Source: Ancylobacter sonchi (GTDB lineage Bacteria > Pseudomonadota > Alphaproteobacteria > Rhizobiales > Xanthobacteraceae). From it: a DNA stretch of 64,000 nucleotides. Location of the stretch: assembly GCF_018390695.1 (NCBI RefSeq), contig NZ_JAHBGF010000036.1, forward strand, positions 558,001 to 622,000, in the 5' to 3' direction. Positions 19,076 through 33,014 of the stretch are shown here, one piece after another; positions within the stretch are counted from its first letter, which is position 1; each line of letters opens with the position of its first letter. A model generated the notes under the pieces. That model was not told where the DNA came from. It saw nothing but the letters and a program-made list of their open reading frames with translations, and searched no databases. A program made the translations under genes and the position numbers.

Positions 19076-19291
19076 ATGAACCGTACGACAACCCTCATCG
19101 CCGCTGTCGTTCTCGTGCTGCTCGCACTCTACGCCGCGGTGCATTTTTCCGGCCGTACCACGCCGCAGCCGACCGAATCGCCGACTCCGCCCGTCTCGCA
19201 GAGCCTGCCGGCCCCGGCCACACCGGCCCCCGCTTCGCCCGAGCCTGCCGCGCCCGCCCCGGCGACTCCCGCCAACCCGCCGGCACCCTGA
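19076..19291 (+). CDS. Small membrane-anchored proline-rich protein, 71 residues
   Basis: The product is one N-terminal hydrophobic helix (about residues 5-25) followed by a tail made almost only of Pro, Ala, Thr and Ser (repeats of PAPATPA type). That is the layout of a periplasmic spacer or a small anchored protein; no function is known. GGAGGGAGG at 19066-19074 directly precedes the ATG at 19076 and supports expression. The low-complexity tail could also inflate an unimportant frame, so the call is moderate. It is convergent with the glgX-malQ gene, ten bases away. Confidence 0.55.
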   Translation: MNRTTTLIAAVVLVLLALYAAVHFSGRTTPQPTESPTPPVSQSLPAPATPAPASPEPAAPAPATPANPPAP

Positions 19292-19300
19292 CCGGGCGCC

Positions 19301-22300
19301 CTAGCGGGCGGCGCGCATCGCCGCGAGCGTCAGGCGCGCGGTGGGCGTGTCCAGCACCGCGTCGACCGGCTGCGACAGCCGGCGGCGCCAGTTCGGCCGC
19401 TCGCGGTCGGTTCCCGGCAGGTTCACCGCCACCGTCTCGCCGGCGAGATCGTCAAGCTGGGCCAGCGCGATCAGCGAAGGCGTGCGCGCGATATAGCCAT
19501 GCGCCGCGGCAAGGAAGCCGGGATCGAGCGGCGCCCCCTCGGCCGGCAGCTCGGCGATCAGTCCTTCGCGCTTGAGGGCCGCGCCCAGCCGCGCCTTTTC
19601 CTGCGCCCGCTCCGCCAGCGCGGTCTGGAACGCCGCCTCGTCGTCGAGCCCCAACGCCCGCCGCTCGGCGAGATCGACGCCGTCCCACCAGCCGGCGAGC
19701 GTCGGCAGGTCGTGCGTCGAGACGCAGGCCGCCGCCAGCGACGGATACTGCTCCGGCGGCGCGAAATCCTCGCCCTGCCGCTCGAACCACAGCACCTTGT
19801 AGGAGAGCATGCGCTCGCGATCGAGTTCGGCGCGCATCCCCTCCGGCACGGTGCCGAGATCCTCGCCCACCACCAGGCAACGGGCCCGCCGGCTTTCCAG
19901 CGCCACCTGCCCGGCAAGATCGGCATAGGGATAGGCGAGATAGGCGCCCTCGGCGGCACTCGCGCCTTCCGGCAGCAGGAACAGCCGGCGCAACCCCATC
20001 ACATGGTCGATCCGCAGCGCGCCGGCATGGCGCATATTGGCGGCGAGCAGCCGGCCATAGGAACGGTAGCCGTCGCGCGCCATGGCGAGCGGGTCGAGCG
20101 GCGGCAGGTTCCAGTTCTGCCCCTCGGGACCGAGCGGATCGGGCGGTGCGCCGATCGTCACCCCCGCCATCAGCGCCTCCGCCTCGCTCCAGGCTTCCGC
20201 TCCGTCCGGAGCGGTGCCGACCGCGAGGTCGCGATAGAAGCCGAGCGACAGGCCGGCGGCCTGCGCCCGCCCCGCCGCCGCCGCGAGCTGGCGGTCTGCG
20301 ATCCATTGCTGCCACAGCTCGAAGCGGATCCTGCGCGGCTCCTCGACGATGAGCGCCGCCACCGCCGGGCCATGCGCATCGGCGAAGCCGTCCGGCCAAT
20401 CGCGCCAGTTCACATTGGCGAACTGCCGCGCCAGCAGCTGGAATGCCGCGAAGCGTTGCAGCGCCGCGCCCCCTTCGGTGACGAACTGCGCGAAATCGGC
20501 GTCCGGCAGATCGGTGGTGGCGCGGAACGCCGCCTCCAGCACCGCCCGCTTGGCCGACCAGACGCCGGCATAGTCGACATCTCCGCGGGCGGCGAGCGCC
20601 ATGAACTCGCCCTGCCCGGCTGCCAGCGCGTCGTTGACGCTCGCCGGTCCCGCGAGCGCGCCGACATCGATATAGATCGGGTCGAGGAAGCGCCGGTCGG
20701 AGGGATGATAGGGGCTGGCGCGCCGGCGATCCTGCGGAAACAGCGCGTGCAGCGGGTTGAGCCCGAGGATCCGTGCCCCCTGCCCGCCCGCCGCCTCGGC
20801 CAGTTCCGCCAGCGCCGAGAAGTCGCCGATGCCATGGTCGTGGCCGCCGCGCAGCGTGTAGAGATGGCCGGCGAGGCCGAACACCCGCTCGCCCCCTTCC
20901 AGCTCCGGCGGCAGGTAGCTCGAGCGTGGCGCCACGGTAAGCGCACATTCGCCGAGGCCGAGCCGCAGCACGTGCCGTCCCGGTGGCAGTTCCGGCAGGC
21001 CGATGCGCCGCTCGACGGCGGGCCGCCCATCCGGCCGCGCCACCTCGCGCCGCACGCCATCCTCGGGGCGGATGCGCCGCGCCTGCTCGCTGCCGTCCTC
21101 CAGCGCGATGACGAGATCAAGGCTGCGCCCGCTCGTCGCCGCCGTGCCGCCCAGCACCAGCTCGGCCTCGCCGGGGCGCACCACCAGCGCCAGCGGCAGG
21201 TCGCGGCCGAAGCGCTCCTCCGACAGCACGGCGAGACTGTCGCGCACCTCGCCGCCGCTGCCGGCCGGCAGCTTCAGCGCCGTCAGCAGCGCCCGCTTGG
21301 TGTCGTCGCCGACCGGGTAGTGATTTCCATCGACGTCCCACCAGTCATGCGCGATGCCGGCCGCCGCCGCCAGCCGCTCCAGCTGCGCCGGATCGGCGGC
21401 CCGCCTCGGCCGTTCGGGCGCCGCCACCTCGACGAGGACCAGCACCGACCGGCCGGCCAGCGGGACCAGCACATCCCCGGCCTGCTCCTCGGGCTCGGCT
21501 TCCGGCCGCGACGTGTCGGCATCGAGCCGCCAGACGAATCCGTCCCGCGCCTCCGGCAGCACCAGCAGCACCGCGTCGTCCGCCGCATTGAGCGCCACCG
21601 CGACCCGGTCGGCGGGCACCTCGCCGGCAGCAGCGGCATAGAAGACCGCCACCAGCACCCGCGTGCCCGGATCGTCCCAGGCGACCACTCGGCCATCCGC
21701 CGCCCGCCACTCGACATCGGGGATGCCGCTGGCGTCGAGCGGCCGCCCGGACAGCGGCGCCTCGCCGTCGAGCGCCGGATGCGCGCGCCGCAGCGCCACC
21801 AGCCGGGCGGTGAAGCGCGCCAGCCCACCATCCACCTTGCTCCAGTCGAGCCAGGTCAGAAAATTGTCCTGCGCATAGGCATTGTTGTTGCCCAGCTGCG
21901 AGCGGCCGCATTCATCGCCCATGGTGAGCATCGGCGTGCCGCGCGCCGTGAGCAGCGTGGCCAGCAGCGCCCGGGCGTCGCCCCGCCGCCGCGCCGTCAC
22001 CTCCGGGTCGGTGGTCGGCCCCTCGACGCCGTGGTTCCAGCTGTGATTGGCATCGGTGCCGTCGCGGTTGTCCTCGCCATTCGCCTCATTGTGCTTGGCC
22101 GAGTAGGAGACAAGATCGGCCAGCGTGAAGCCGTCATGGGCGGTGACGAAGTTGATCGCCCGTGACAATGGCCGCCGCCGGGCCGCGAACACGTCGGCCG
22201 AGCCGGCCAGCCGTGTCGCCAGCGCCCCCACCTGTCCGGCATCGCCGCGCCAGAAACGCCGCGCCGCGTCGCGGAAATGGTCGTTCCACTCGGCCCAGTC

Positions 22301-23482
22301 GGCCGGAAAGCGGCCGACCTGGTAGCCGCCCGGCCCGACATCCCAGGGCTCGGCGATCAAGGCGAGGTCACGCAGAACCGGGTCCTGCGCCATCGCCGCG
22401 AAGAACGGCGCCTCGGGATCGAAGCCGTCCGCCCGCCGACCCAGCGTCGCGCCGAGATCGAAGCGGAAACCGTCAAGCCCGGTCGCCGCCCAGCGCCGCA
22501 GCATGTCCATGGCGAGCCGCAGCACCGGCGGCCGCTCCAGCGCCAGCGTGTTGCCGGTGCCGGCGTCGTTGAGCAGCAGGCCGGGGTCGCCGGTGGCGTG
22601 GCGGTAATAGGTGGCGTGGTCGAGCCCGCGCAGGCTCACCGTCGGCCCGAACACGTCGCTCTCGCCGGTATGGTTGAGCACGACGTCGAGCACCACGCGG
22701 ATGCCTGCCGCGTGCAGCGCCGCGATCGCCCGGCGGATCTCGTCGAAGCCGCCCGGCGCGAGGCCGGGATCGGGCGCGCCGAACACCACCGGGTTGTAGC
22801 CCCAGTAATTGGTCAGCCCCAGCGGCGGCAGATGCCGCTCGTCGATCCACGCCATCACCGGCATCAGCTCGACCGTGGTGACGCCGAGCTTCGCCAGATG
22901 CTCCACCGCCGCCGGCTCGCCGAGCCCGGCGAAGCTGCCGCGCAGCTCGAGCGGCACATCGGGATGCAGCCGGGTGAAGCCGCGCACGTTCAGTTCGTAG
23001 AACACCTGCCCCGCCCAGTCGAAGCGCGGCCGGCGCACCGGCTCGGGCTCGCCCGGCAACACGATGGCCTTCGGCACATAGGCGGCGCTGTCGGTCTCGT
23101 CCTCGCTGGCGCCGCGCGCGCGGGCGTCGAACAGCGCTTCGTGCAGCTGGAAGCGCCGGTCGAGCAGCGCCGCATAGGGGTCGACCAGCAGCTTTGCCGG
23201 GTTGAAGCGATGCCCCTGCGCCGGGTCCCACGGCCCGAATGCCCGCAGCCCGTAGCGCATGCCGGGCAGCACCCCGGAGAGGTGGCCATGGAACACGTCG
23301 CCGGTACGCTCGGGCAGCGGGAAGCGGGCGATCTCCAAGTCGGCGCTGTTGAACAGGCAGAACTCGATGCGGGTGGCGTTGGCGGAGAACACCGCCACAT
23401 TGACCCCGGCCATAGCGCCCTGCCCGGCGAGCGTGACGCCCAGCGGCTCCGGTTGCCCGCCCGTCAGCCGCCAGTCGGTCAC
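19301..23482 (-). CDS. Fused glycogen debranching enzyme and 4-alpha-glucanotransferase (GlgX-MalQ)
   Basis: This 1393-residue protein joins two enzymes that are normally separate. Residues 1 to about 690 are GlgX, a GH13 isoamylase that removes limit-dextrin branches; the nucleophile Asp342 (GFRFDLGA), acid/base Glu378 (LIAEPWDVG) and Asp450 ([12 protein letters not shown]) are present. Residues about 695-1393 are MalQ, a GH77 disproportionating enzyme, with Asp1159 (ALRIDHVMG), Glu1207 ([12 protein letters not shown]) and Asp1258 ([12 protein letters not shown]). The GTG at 23482 overlaps the glgA stop (GTGA). Last gene of glgP-B-C-A-X/malQ, it would debranch glycogen and rework the released maltodextrins. 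Confidence 0.93.
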   Translation of the reverse strand: MTDWRLTGGQPEPLGVTLAGQGAMAGVNVAVFSANATRIEFCLFNSADLEIARFPLPERTGDVFHGHLSGVLPGMRYGLRAFGPWDPAQGHRFNPAKLLVDPYAALLDRRFQLHEALFDARARGASEDETDSAAYVPKAIVLPGEPEPVRRPRFDWAGQVFYELNVRGFTRLHPDVPLELRGSFAGLGEPAAVEHLAKLGVTTVELMPVMAWIDERHLPPLGLTNYWGYNPVVFGAPDPGLAPGGFDEIRRAIAALHAAGIRVVLDVVLNHTGESDVFGPTVSLRGLDHATYYRHATGDPGLLLNDAGTGNTLALERPPVLRLAMDMLRRWAATGLDGFRFDLGATLGRRADGFDPEAPFFAAMAQDPVLRDLALIAEPWDVGPGGYQVGRFPADWAEWNDHFRDAARRFWRGDAGQVGALATRLAGSADVFAARRRPLSRAINFVTAHDGFTLADLVSYSAKHNEANGEDNRDGTDANHSWNHGVEGPTTDPEVTARRRGDARALLATLLTARGTPMLTMGDECGRSQLGNNNAYAQDNFLTWLDWSKVDGGLARFTARLVALRRAHPALDGEAPLSGRPLDASGIPDVEWRAADGRVVAWDDPGTRVLVAVFYAAAAGEVPADRVAVALNAADDAVLLVLPEARDGFVWRLDADTSRPEAEPEEQAGDVLVPLAGRSVLVLVEVAAPERPRRAADPAQLERLAAAAGIAHDWWDVDGNHYPVGDDTKRALLTALKLPAGSGGEVRDSLAVLSEERFGRDLPLALVVRPGEAELVLGGTAATSGRSLDLVIALEDGSEQARRIRPEDGVRREVARPDGRPAVERRIGLPELPPGRHVLRLGLGECALTVAPRSSYLPPELEGGERVFGLAGHLYTLRGGHDHGIGDFSALAELAEAAGGQGARILGLNPLHALFPQDRRRASPYHPSDRRFLDPIYIDVGALAGPASVNDALAAGQGEFMALAARGDVDYAGVWSAKRAVLEAAFRATTDLPDADFAQFVTEGGAALQRFAAFQLLARQFANVNWRDWPDGFADAHGPAVAALIVEEPRRIRFELWQQWIADRQLAAAAGRAQAAGLSLGFYRDLAVGTAPDGAEAWSEAEALMAGVTIGAPPDPLGPEGQNWNLPPLDPLAMARDGYRSYGRLLAANMRHAGALRIDHVMGLRRLFLLPEGASAAEGAYLAYPYADLAGQVALESRRARCLVVGEDLGTVPEGMRAELDRERMLSYKVLWFERQGEDFAPPEQYPSLAAACVSTHDLPTLAGWWDGVDLAERRALGLDDEAAFQTALAERAQEKARLGAALKREGLIAELPAEGAPLDPGFLAAAHGYIARTPSLIALAQLDDLAGETVAVNLPGTDRERPNWRRRLSQPVDAVLDTPTARLTLAAMRAAR

Positions 23483-24936
23483 GCCGTGCGCTCCCTCGCA
23501 AGGTTGCGGAACAGCTCGGCATAGGCGCGCGCGGCGCGGTCCCAGGACACGTCGGTGGCCATGGCGTTGCGCTGCAACGTGCGCCACAGCGTCTTGTCCT
23601 GCCACAGCGCGTGGGTGCGGGCGAGCGCGTTCTGCAGCGCCGGCACCGTCACCGGCGAGAACTGCACGCCGGTGCCGACGCCGCTCGCCCGCGCCATCTC
23701 GTTGACGTCGATCACCGTGTCGGCGAGTCCCCCGACCCGCGCAACCACCGGCAGCGCGCCATAGCGCAGCGCCGCCAGCTGGGTGAGGCCGCAGGGCTCG
23801 AAGCGCGAGGGCACCAGCAGCGCGTCCGACCCGGCCTGGATCAGATGCGCCAACTCCTCGTCATAGCCGAACTGCACCCCGACCCGGCCGGGATTGACCC
23901 GCGCCGAGCCGGCATAGCGCTCGGTGAGCAGCGGGTCGCCGCTGCCCAGCACCACCAGCTGCGCGCCGATGTCGATCAACGTGCCCAGCCCGTCCATCAA
24001 GAGGTCGAGTCCCTTCTGCCAGGACAGCCGGCTGACCACGCCGAACAGCAGCGTGTCCGGCTCCTGCGGCAGGCCGAAGCGCGCCTGCAAGGCCGCCTTG
24101 TTGGCCGCGCGGGCATCCAGCCGCTTCGCGTCGAACGGTGACGGCAGCAGAGCGTCCGCCGCGGGGTCCCACGCTGCGGCGTCGAGCCCGTTGAGAATGC
24201 CGGAGAGCACGCCGCGCCGCTGGTTGAGCAGGCCTTCCAGCCCCATGCCGGCTTCCGGCTGCAGGATTTCGGCGGCGTAGCCGGGCGAGACGGTGGTGAT
24301 GCGGTCGGCCAGTTGCAGGCCGGCCTTCAGATAGCCGACCGTGCCGTAATATTCGATGCCGCCCACCGAGAAGGCATGCGCCGGCAGCCCCAGCAGCGGC
24401 GCGACGCTGGCGGGGAACTGCCCCTGAAAGGCGATGTTGTGGATCGACATCACCGTACCGGGCCGCCGGCCGCCGGCATAATGCAGATAGGCGGGCGCGA
24501 GGCCGGCCTGCCAGTCATGCGCGTGCACGACATCAGGCACGAAGCCCTGCACCAGGCCGAGCCCGATCCCCGACGCCACCGCTCCCAGCGCCGCAAAGCG
24601 CTGGGCATTGTCGGCATAGTCGCGCCCGTCGGTGCCGGTATAGGGGCCGCCTGGCCGGTTATAGAGATGCGGAGCGTCGATGACGAACAGGTCGAGCCCG
24701 GCGGCGGTGGCGGCGTAGAGCCGCGCCGGGGCGCCGAACAGATGGTCGAAATAGAAGGCTTCCTCCCGCGCGCCGAGCGCCGCCATCACCGCCGGATAGC
24801 CGGGGACCAGCGTGCGCACCGCGACCCCTTGCGCCTTCAGCGCCGCCGGCAGCGCGCCGGCCACATCGGCAAGGCCGCCGGTCTTCACCAGCGGGTAGAC
24901 CTCGGAGACCACCGAGAGAAGCTTCAGTTCCGACAC
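23479..24936 (-). CDS. glgA: Glycogen synthase (ADP-glucose type)
   Basis: GlgA extends alpha-1,4-glucan chains from ADP-glucose. The 485-residue GT5 enzyme has the ADP-glucose-binding motif KTGGLADV near residue 18 and the C-terminal donor-site block [20 protein letters not shown]. It lies 70 bases after glgC and overlaps the glgX-malQ start. Confidence 0.96.
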   Translation of the reverse strand: MSELKLLSVVSEVYPLVKTGGLADVAGALPAALKAQGVAVRTLVPGYPAVMAALGAREEAFYFDHLFGAPARLYAATAAGLDLFVIDAPHLYNRPGGPYTGTDGRDYADNAQRFAALGAVASGIGLGLVQGFVPDVVHAHDWQAGLAPAYLHYAGGRRPGTVMSIHNIAFQGQFPASVAPLLGLPAHAFSVGGIEYYGTVGYLKAGLQLADRITTVSPGYAAEILQPEAGMGLEGLLNQRRGVLSGILNGLDAAAWDPAADALLPSPFDAKRLDARAANKAALQARFGLPQEPDTLLFGVVSRLSWQKGLDLLMDGLGTLIDIGAQLVVLGSGDPLLTERYAGSARVNPGRVGVQFGYDEELAHLIQAGSDALLVPSRFEPCGLTQLAALRYGALPVVARVGGLADTVIDVNEMARASGVGTGVQFSPVTVPALQNALARTHALWQDKTLWRTLQRNAMATDVSWDRAARAYAELFRNLARERTA

Positions 24937-25006
24937 GATTCCCGCCTGCCCTGTTTCCCTGCTCCGGCCCGCTCTCCCGGCCGATCCTGACGCCGCTTTG
25001 CGACGC

Positions 25007-26275
25007 TCACATATCGAGCCGGTCGATCATCGACTGGGTGATCAGGCAGATGCCCTTCTCGGTGCGGCGGAAGCGCTTGGCGTCGAGCTCGGGATCCTCG
25101 CCGACCACCAGCCCCTCGGGGATGCGCACATGCGAATCGATCACCACGTTGCGCAGCTGCGCCGAGCGGCCGATCTCGACATAGGGCAGCACCACGGCGT
25201 TCTCCAGCGTGCCGTAGGAGTTCACCCGCACCCCGGTGAACAAGAGCGCCCGCCGCAGTGACGAACCCGAGACGATGCAGCCGCCGGACACCAGCGAGGA
25301 GATCGCCTGCCCGCGCCGCCCCTCGTCGTCATGCACGAACTTCGCCGGCGGGGTGATCTCACTATAGGTCCAGATCGGCCAGTCGCGGTCGTAGAGGTCG
25401 AGCTCCGGCACGATGCCGGTGAGGTCGACATTGGCCTCCCAATAGGCGTCGACCGTGCCGACGTCGCGCCAATAAGGCGCCGTCTCCATGTCCGAGCGCA
25501 CGCAGGAGCGCGAGAAATGGTGGGCGCAAGCTTTGCCGTGCTTCACCAGATAGGGAATGATGTCCTTGCCGAAATCATGCGTCGACAGCGGGTCGGCGGC
25601 ATCGCGCTTCAGCTGCTCGATCAGGAACTTGGTCTCGAAGACATAGATGCCCATCGAGGCCAGCGCCTTGTCCGGGTGGCCGGGCATCGCCGGCGGCTTC
25701 TTCGGCTTCTCCAGGAAGGAGATGATCTGGTCCTCGGAATCGACATGCATCACTCCGAAGGCGCTGGCGTCCTCGAGCGGCACTTCGAGGCAGCCCACCG
25801 TCACGTCGGCGCCCTTGTCGACATGCTCCTGCAGCATCACCTCGTAGTCCTGCTTGTACACGTGGTCGCCGGCGAGGATGATGATGTGGCGGGTGTCGTA
25901 GGCCTCGATGATGTCGAGGTTCTGATAGACCGCGTCCGCCGTCCCCAGATACCACATGGTCTCGGAGACCCGCTGGCTGGCCGGCAGCACGTCGAAGCTC
26001 TCATTGCGCTCGTGGCGGAAGAAGTTCCAGCCGCGCTGCATGTGGCGGATCAGGCTGTGCGCCTGGTACTGCGTCGCCACGCCGATGCGGCGGATGCCGG
26101 AGTTCAGCGCGTTGGACAAAGCGAAATCGATGATGCGCGACTTGCCGCCGAAATAGACCGCCGGCTTGGCGCGCCGGTCGGTCAGTTCCATCAGCCGGCT
26201 GCCACGGCCGCCGGCGAGCACATAGGCCATGGCCGTTCGGGCGAGAGGTGCGTTCTGGAGCGTCGGCCTGGCCAT
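25007..26275 (-). CDS. glgC: Glucose-1-phosphate adenylyltransferase (ADP-glucose pyrophosphorylase)
   Basis: GlgC makes ADP-glucose from ATP and glucose-1-phosphate and is the usual allosteric control point of glycogen synthesis. The 422-residue protein has the nucleotide loop [12 protein letters not shown], the catalytic region [14 protein letters not shown], the sugar site FLEKPKKP and a C-terminal left-handed helix region. It lies seven bases after the glgB stop. Confidence 0.96.
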   Translation of the reverse strand: MARPTLQNAPLARTAMAYVLAGGRGSRLMELTDRRAKPAVYFGGKSRIIDFALSNALNSGIRRIGVATQYQAHSLIRHMQRGWNFFRHERNESFDVLPASQRVSETMWYLGTADAVYQNLDIIEAYDTRHIIILAGDHVYKQDYEVMLQEHVDKGADVTVGCLEVPLEDASAFGVMHVDSEDQIISFLEKPKKPPAMPGHPDKALASMGIYVFETKFLIEQLKRDAADPLSTHDFGKDIIPYLVKHGKACAHHFSRSCVRSDMETAPYWRDVGTVDAYWEANVDLTGIVPELDLYDRDWPIWTYSEITPPAKFVHDDEGRRGQAISSLVSGGCIVSGSSLRRALLFTGVRVNSYGTLENAVVLPYVEIGRSAQLRNVVIDSHVRIPEGLVVGEDPELDAKRFRRTEKGICLITQSMIDRLDM

Positions 26276-26282
26276 GTCGGGG

Positions 26283-28538
26283 TTACTCCTTGCACGTCAC
26301 GATGGACTTTGGCGTTTCCTCGGCCGTCGCGGGCGGCGCCCGCTCCGGTTCCCACTTCAGGTAGAGCGTGGCGAGCGGCGGCAGCACCAGTTCCACGCTC
26401 GCCGGCATGCCGTGGGCCGGCACATCGACGGCGACGACGCCGCCGAGATTGCCCATCCCCGAGCCGCCATAGTCTGCACTATCGGTATTGACGATTTCAC
26501 TCCATCGGCCGGCCCTTGGCAGGCCCAGGCGATAGAATGGCCGCGGCACCGGGGTGAAATTGGCGATCATCGCCACCGGCGCGTCGTCCTCGCCGCCGGT
26601 GCGCAGCCAGGCGAATACCGATTGCGCGCGATCGTCGACCACCAGCCAGCGAAATCCGGTCGGGTCGTTGTCGCCGGTATGCAGCGCCGGCTCGTCGCGA
26701 TAGGTGCGGTTGAGGTCGCGCACCAGCAGTTGCACGCCGCGATGGTGCGGGCCCATGCCGGTGAGGTGCCAGTCGAGCGAGCGCTCTTCGCTCCATTCGC
26801 TCCGCTGGGCGAATTCCTGGCCCATGAACAGCAGCTTCTTGCCGGGATAGGCCCACATGAAGGCGTAGTAGGCCCGCACATTGGCGAAGCGCTGCCAGTC
26901 GTCGCCGGGCATGCGCGAGAGCACCGTGCCCTTGCCGTGCACCACCTCGTCATGGGACAGCGGCAGCACGAAGTTCTCCGAGAAGGCGTACATCAGCCCG
27001 AAGGTGATCTTGTCGTGGTGCCAGGGCCGGTAGACCGGGTCGAACGCCAGATAGTCCAGCGTGTCGTGCATCCAGCCCATGTTCCACTTGAAGCCGAAGC
27101 CGAGCCCGCCGGCATGCACCGGCGCCGACACTCCGGCCCAGGAAGTAGACTCCTCCGCGATGGTCACCGTGCCGGGATGCTCGGCATAGAGCGTGACATT
27201 GGCGCGCTGCAGGAAGGCGACGGCATCCTTGTTGTCGTTGGAGCCGTCCGGATTGGGCGACCACTCGCCCTCCTTGCGCGAATAGTTGAGGTAGAGCATC
27301 GAGGCCACCGCATCGACGCGCAGCCCGTCGATGTGGAAGCGGTCGAGCCAGAACAGCGCATTGGCGGTGAGGAAGTTCGACACCTCGCGGCGGCCGAAAT
27401 CGTAGATCGCGGTGTTCCAGTCCGGGTGGAAGCCGCGCTGCGGGTCGGCATGCTCGTAGAGCGGCCCGCCGTCGAAATGCGCGAGGCCGTGAATGTCGGT
27501 CGGGAAATGCGCCGGCACCCAGTCGAGGATCACCGCGATGCCGGCCCGGTGCGCACGGTCGACGAGGCGGGCGAAGCCGGCCGGGTCGCCGAAGCGGCTG
27601 GTCGGCGCGTAGAGCCCGATCGGCTGGTAGCCCCAGGAGGCATCGAGCGGGTGCTCGGAGATCGGCAAGAGCTCGATATGGGTGAAGCCCATCCACTCGA
27701 CATACTCGATCAGCTGGTCGGCCAGCTCGTCATAGGTCAGGAAGCGGTTGCCCTCGCCGCGCCGCCACGAGCCGAGATGCACCTCGTAGATCGACATCGG
27801 CTTGTGCCGCGCCGCGCCCTCGCGGCGGGCGGCGAGATGCGCGTCGTCGCCCCATTGGAAATCGTCGAGCCGCGCCACCACCGAGCCGGTGGCCGGGCGG
27901 AACTCGCCGCGGAAGCCGAACGGATCGGCCTTCAGCGGCAGCAGCCGGCCGTCGGCGGCGATGATCTCGTATTTGTAGATCGTGCCCTCACTGAGCCCGG
28001 GGGCGAAGATCTCCCACAGCCCGCTGTCGATGCGCTTGCGCATCTGGTGGCGCCGCCCGTCCCAGGCGTTGAAGTCGCCGACCACCGAGACGCGCTGCGC
28101 GTTCGGCGCCCACACCGCGAAGGCGACGCCTTCCACGCCCTGGTGCAGGGACAGATGCGCGCCGAGCCGCTCATAGAGCTCGGTATGGGTGCCCTCGACC
28201 ATGAGATGGTCGTCGAGCGGACCCAGCACCGGCTCGAAGGCATAGGGATCGTCGAGCCACCACTCGCCACCCTCATTGCGCGCCTTCAGCGTGTAGCGCG
28301 CCCAGGCCGGACGGCCGGCGACATGTCCCTCGAAGAAGCCGGCGGCATGCCGGAGCGCGAGGGAGAGCACATGCGAGCCGTCGATGTCGTAGGCGTCGAG
28401 CGTCTCGGCCCTCGGCACGAAGGCGCGGATGACCAGCCCGTCCTCGGTCTCGTGCGGTCCCAGCAGCCCGAACGGGTCGTGATGCCGGCCGCCGACGAGT
28501 TGGTCGACGTCCCGGTCAGGGGCCTGCCAGGCGTGCAT
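26283..28538 (-). CDS. glgB: 1,4-alpha-glucan branching enzyme
   Basis: GlgB introduces alpha-1,6 branches. The 751-residue GH13 enzyme has an N-terminal CBM48-type module, the catalytic nucleophile in [13 protein letters not shown], the acid/base Glu in IAEESTSW and the third acid in [11 protein letters not shown]. The ATG at 28538 is preferred because GAGGAAAGG precedes it and the length then fits the family; an open frame runs 90 bases further upstream. glgC follows closely. Confidence 0.96.
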   Translation of the reverse strand: MHAWQAPDRDVDQLVGGRHHDPFGLLGPHETEDGLVIRAFVPRAETLDAYDIDGSHVLSLALRHAAGFFEGHVAGRPAWARYTLKARNEGGEWWLDDPYAFEPVLGPLDDHLMVEGTHTELYERLGAHLSLHQGVEGVAFAVWAPNAQRVSVVGDFNAWDGRRHQMRKRIDSGLWEIFAPGLSEGTIYKYEIIAADGRLLPLKADPFGFRGEFRPATGSVVARLDDFQWGDDAHLAARREGAARHKPMSIYEVHLGSWRRGEGNRFLTYDELADQLIEYVEWMGFTHIELLPISEHPLDASWGYQPIGLYAPTSRFGDPAGFARLVDRAHRAGIAVILDWVPAHFPTDIHGLAHFDGGPLYEHADPQRGFHPDWNTAIYDFGRREVSNFLTANALFWLDRFHIDGLRVDAVASMLYLNYSRKEGEWSPNPDGSNDNKDAVAFLQRANVTLYAEHPGTVTIAEESTSWAGVSAPVHAGGLGFGFKWNMGWMHDTLDYLAFDPVYRPWHHDKITFGLMYAFSENFVLPLSHDEVVHGKGTVLSRMPGDDWQRFANVRAYYAFMWAYPGKKLLFMGQEFAQRSEWSEERSLDWHLTGMGPHHRGVQLLVRDLNRTYRDEPALHTGDNDPTGFRWLVVDDRAQSVFAWLRTGGEDDAPVAMIANFTPVPRPFYRLGLPRAGRWSEIVNTDSADYGGSGMGNLGGVVAVDVPAHGMPASVELVLPPLATLYLKWEPERAPPATAEETPKSIVTCKE

Positions 28539-28644
28539 GCGCGACGACCTTTCCTCATCGGAATCTTCTGTTTCAAGACCCGATCGACGCGAAGGTTCCC
28601 TTACCGTCGGCAAGAAGTCCACCACCAAGCTTCAGGAAGCGAAC

Positions 28645-28689
28645 GACGGGGCGCTACCCGAGGCATGAAGCCGCAGGCAGCGCCCCGTC
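28645..28689 (-). terminator. Hairpin between glgP and glgB
   Basis: An eleven-base-pair stem (GACGGGGCGCT at 28645-28655 with AGCGCCCCGTC at 28679-28689) begins eight bases past the glgP stop on the minus strand. It has no T run. It could partly end transcription or set the glgP to glgB ratio by stabilising RNA. Confidence 0.5.
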
Positions 28690-28696
28690 GACGGCC

Positions 28697-31198
<2,502 letters not shown>

Positions 31199-31311
31199 CT
31201 GCGACTAGCGCTCCCCTCGGCGATTTGCCGCCTGCCACTCCGCCGGTCCCGATATCCGGCGGATGCCGGCACCGGCCATGCAACCTTTTGGCCAACTGGC
31301 CCGACAATTCC

Positions 31312-31689
31312 TCATGCGGGCGAGCGGGTTTTCTCGAACGCCGCGAGGCCCAGCGCCGCCCATCCGATCATCAGCATAGTCCCGCCGGTCGGGGCGGCCA
31401 TAGGAAAAAGCACGGCATCCATGAGCACCCGCATGGCGATGGCGCCGCTGAACAGCACGGTGCCCAGCGCGATCAACCCGGCGCCGAGATCGGCGAAGGA
31501 CCAGCGCCGCCCGCCCGCCGCCGCCAGCGCCGCGCAGCCCACAAGCGCCGCCGCGCCGATCATCAGGAAGCTGGCGGCGGTGGCGAGGCTGGCGTCGGGC
31601 ACGGCATGCGCCGCCGCCGCCGCGAGGCCGACGCCCGCCACGCCGAACAGGCCGGCGAGAAGCACGATGAGGCGGCGATAGGGTGTCAT
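31312..31689 (-). CDS. DUF423 family inner-membrane protein
   Basis: The 125-residue protein has four hydrophobic helices and the family signature APTGGTMLMIGWAALGL near the C-terminus. DUF423 (YgdD-like) proteins are small membrane proteins of unknown function. The ATG at 31689 has AGGAG upstream; a GTG lies one codon earlier. It is 17 bases after cobB on the same strand, so it may be the last gene of the cobalamin transcript, though nothing links its function to cobalamin. Confidence 0.85.
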   Translation of the reverse strand: MTPYRRLIVLLAGLFGVAGVGLAAAAAHAVPDASLATAASFLMIGAAALVGCAALAAAGGRRWSFADLGAGLIALGTVLFSGAIAMRVLMDAVLFPMAAPTGGTMLMIGWAALGLAAFEKTRSPA

Positions 31690-31706
31690 CACTCTACTCC
31701 TGCACG

Positions 31707-33014
31707 CTAATCTTGCGCGATCACATGGAAGAAGGCCCCGGAGACGAGGCCGCGCCGGCTTCCTGCCGGTCCCAGCGGCTTACCCTGTCCGTCCGCCAAT
31801 GTGACGAGCGGCGCATCGTCGCCGGGCTTTATGACGCTGGCATAATGGAACTCGTGGCCGCGCAGGCTTGTCCCCACCGGGCCGAGCGGTCCGGCCGCCA
31901 GCGTGGTCGCCCGGCGGTAGCCGAGATTGAGCCGGCGCCGGGCGAAGCTGGTTTCATGGCCGAGCAGGCCGAGCATCACGTGGACCGCGCCGTCGGCATC
32001 CTCCAGCGCCTCGCCGAGCATCATGTAGCCGCCGCACTCGCCATGCACCGGACGCGAGCGCGCGAAATGCCGCACGCCGTCGAGGAAGCGCGAGGCGGCG
32101 GCGAGGCGGCCGGCATGCAGTTCGGGATAGCCGCCCGGCAGCCAGCAAACCTCGCAATCCTCCGCCGGCGCCTCATCGGCGAGCGGCGAGAACGGCACGA
32201 TCTCCGCGCCCGCCGCCCGCCAGCCGGCGACGAGATGCGCATAAGCGAAGCTGAAGGCGACATCCTGGGCGAGCGCGATGCGCTGCCCCGGCGGGGCGAT
32301 CGCCGGTCGTGGCGGCGGCGCGAGGTCGAGCGGCGCCGCCAGCGCCACCAGCGCGTCGAGGTCGACATGCGCCCGCGCCATTTCCGCCAGCCGGTCGAGA
32401 TGCGCGGCCAGCCCGGTGTGCTCGGCGGCCTGCACCAGCCCGAGATGGCGCTCCGGCAGCCCGAGCGCCGCGTCGCGCGGCACCGCGCCGATCACCGGCA
32501 GGCCGAGGCCGGCCATTGCTTCCTCTACCTGCGCGCGATGGCGCGGGCTCGCCACCTTGTTGAGCACCGCGGCGGCGATCCGCACGGCGGGGTCGTGCGT
32601 CGCGAAGCCCCGCGCCACCGCGGCGGCGGATTGCGACTGGCCGGACACGTCCATCACCAGCACCACGGGGATGCCGAACCGCGCCGCGAGATCGGCCGCC
32701 GCGCCGCTCCGGCCCGCCTCGCCTGAAATGCCGTCGAACAGCCCCATCGAGGCCTCGATGATCACCAGCTCCGCCTCGCGCCCGGCCTCGGCGAGCAGGC
32801 CGGCCACCAGTTCCGGCGCCATGGCGAAGCTGTCGAGGTTCAGCCCCGGCCGGCCGCTGGCCACCGCATGGAAGGCAGGATCGATATAGTCCGGCCCGGA
32901 CTTCACCGCCCGCACCTTGACGCCGCGCCGCGCCAGCGCCCCGACGACGCCGAGCGTCACCGTGGTCTTGCCGGAGCCCGAGCGCGGCGCCGCGAGGATG
33001 AGCGCGCGCGCCAT
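31707..33014 (-). CDS. cobB: Hydrogenobyrinic acid a,c-diamide synthase
   Basis: CobB amidates the a and c side chains of hydrogenobyrinic acid, with glutamine and ATP. The 435-residue enzyme has an N-terminal P-loop (APRSGSGKTT, residues 9-18) and a C-terminal glutamine amidotransferase domain with the nucleophilic Cys in HGECGGYMMLG and a late His in RGHEFHYA. Its ATG overlaps the cobM stop. It is the last cobalamin gene of the minus-strand series. Confidence 0.95.
   Translation of the reverse strand: MARALILAAPRSGSGKTTVTLGVVGALARRGVKVRAVKSGPDYIDPAFHAVASGRPGLNLDSFAMAPELVAGLLAEAGREAELVIIEASMGLFDGISGEAGRSGAAADLAARFGIPVVLVMDVSGQSQSAAAVARGFATHDPAVRIAAAVLNKVASPRHRAQVEEAMAGLGLPVIGAVPRDAALGLPERHLGLVQAAEHTGLAAHLDRLAEMARAHVDLDALVALAAPLDLAPPPRPAIAPPGQRIALAQDVAFSFAYAHLVAGWRAAGAEIVPFSPLADEAPAEDCEVCWLPGGYPELHAGRLAAASRFLDGVRHFARSRPVHGECGGYMMLGEALEDADGAVHVMLGLLGHETSFARRRLNLGYRRATTLAAGPLGPVGTSLRGHEFHYASVIKPGDDAPLVTLADGQGKPLGPAGSRRGLVSGAFFHVIAQD

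Noticed and set aside
19499..22165. An 888-codon open frame on the plus strand opposite the glgX-malQ gene
   Set aside because: Antisense shadow with Arg/Gln/Ala-rich composition; all catalytic motifs lie on the other strand.
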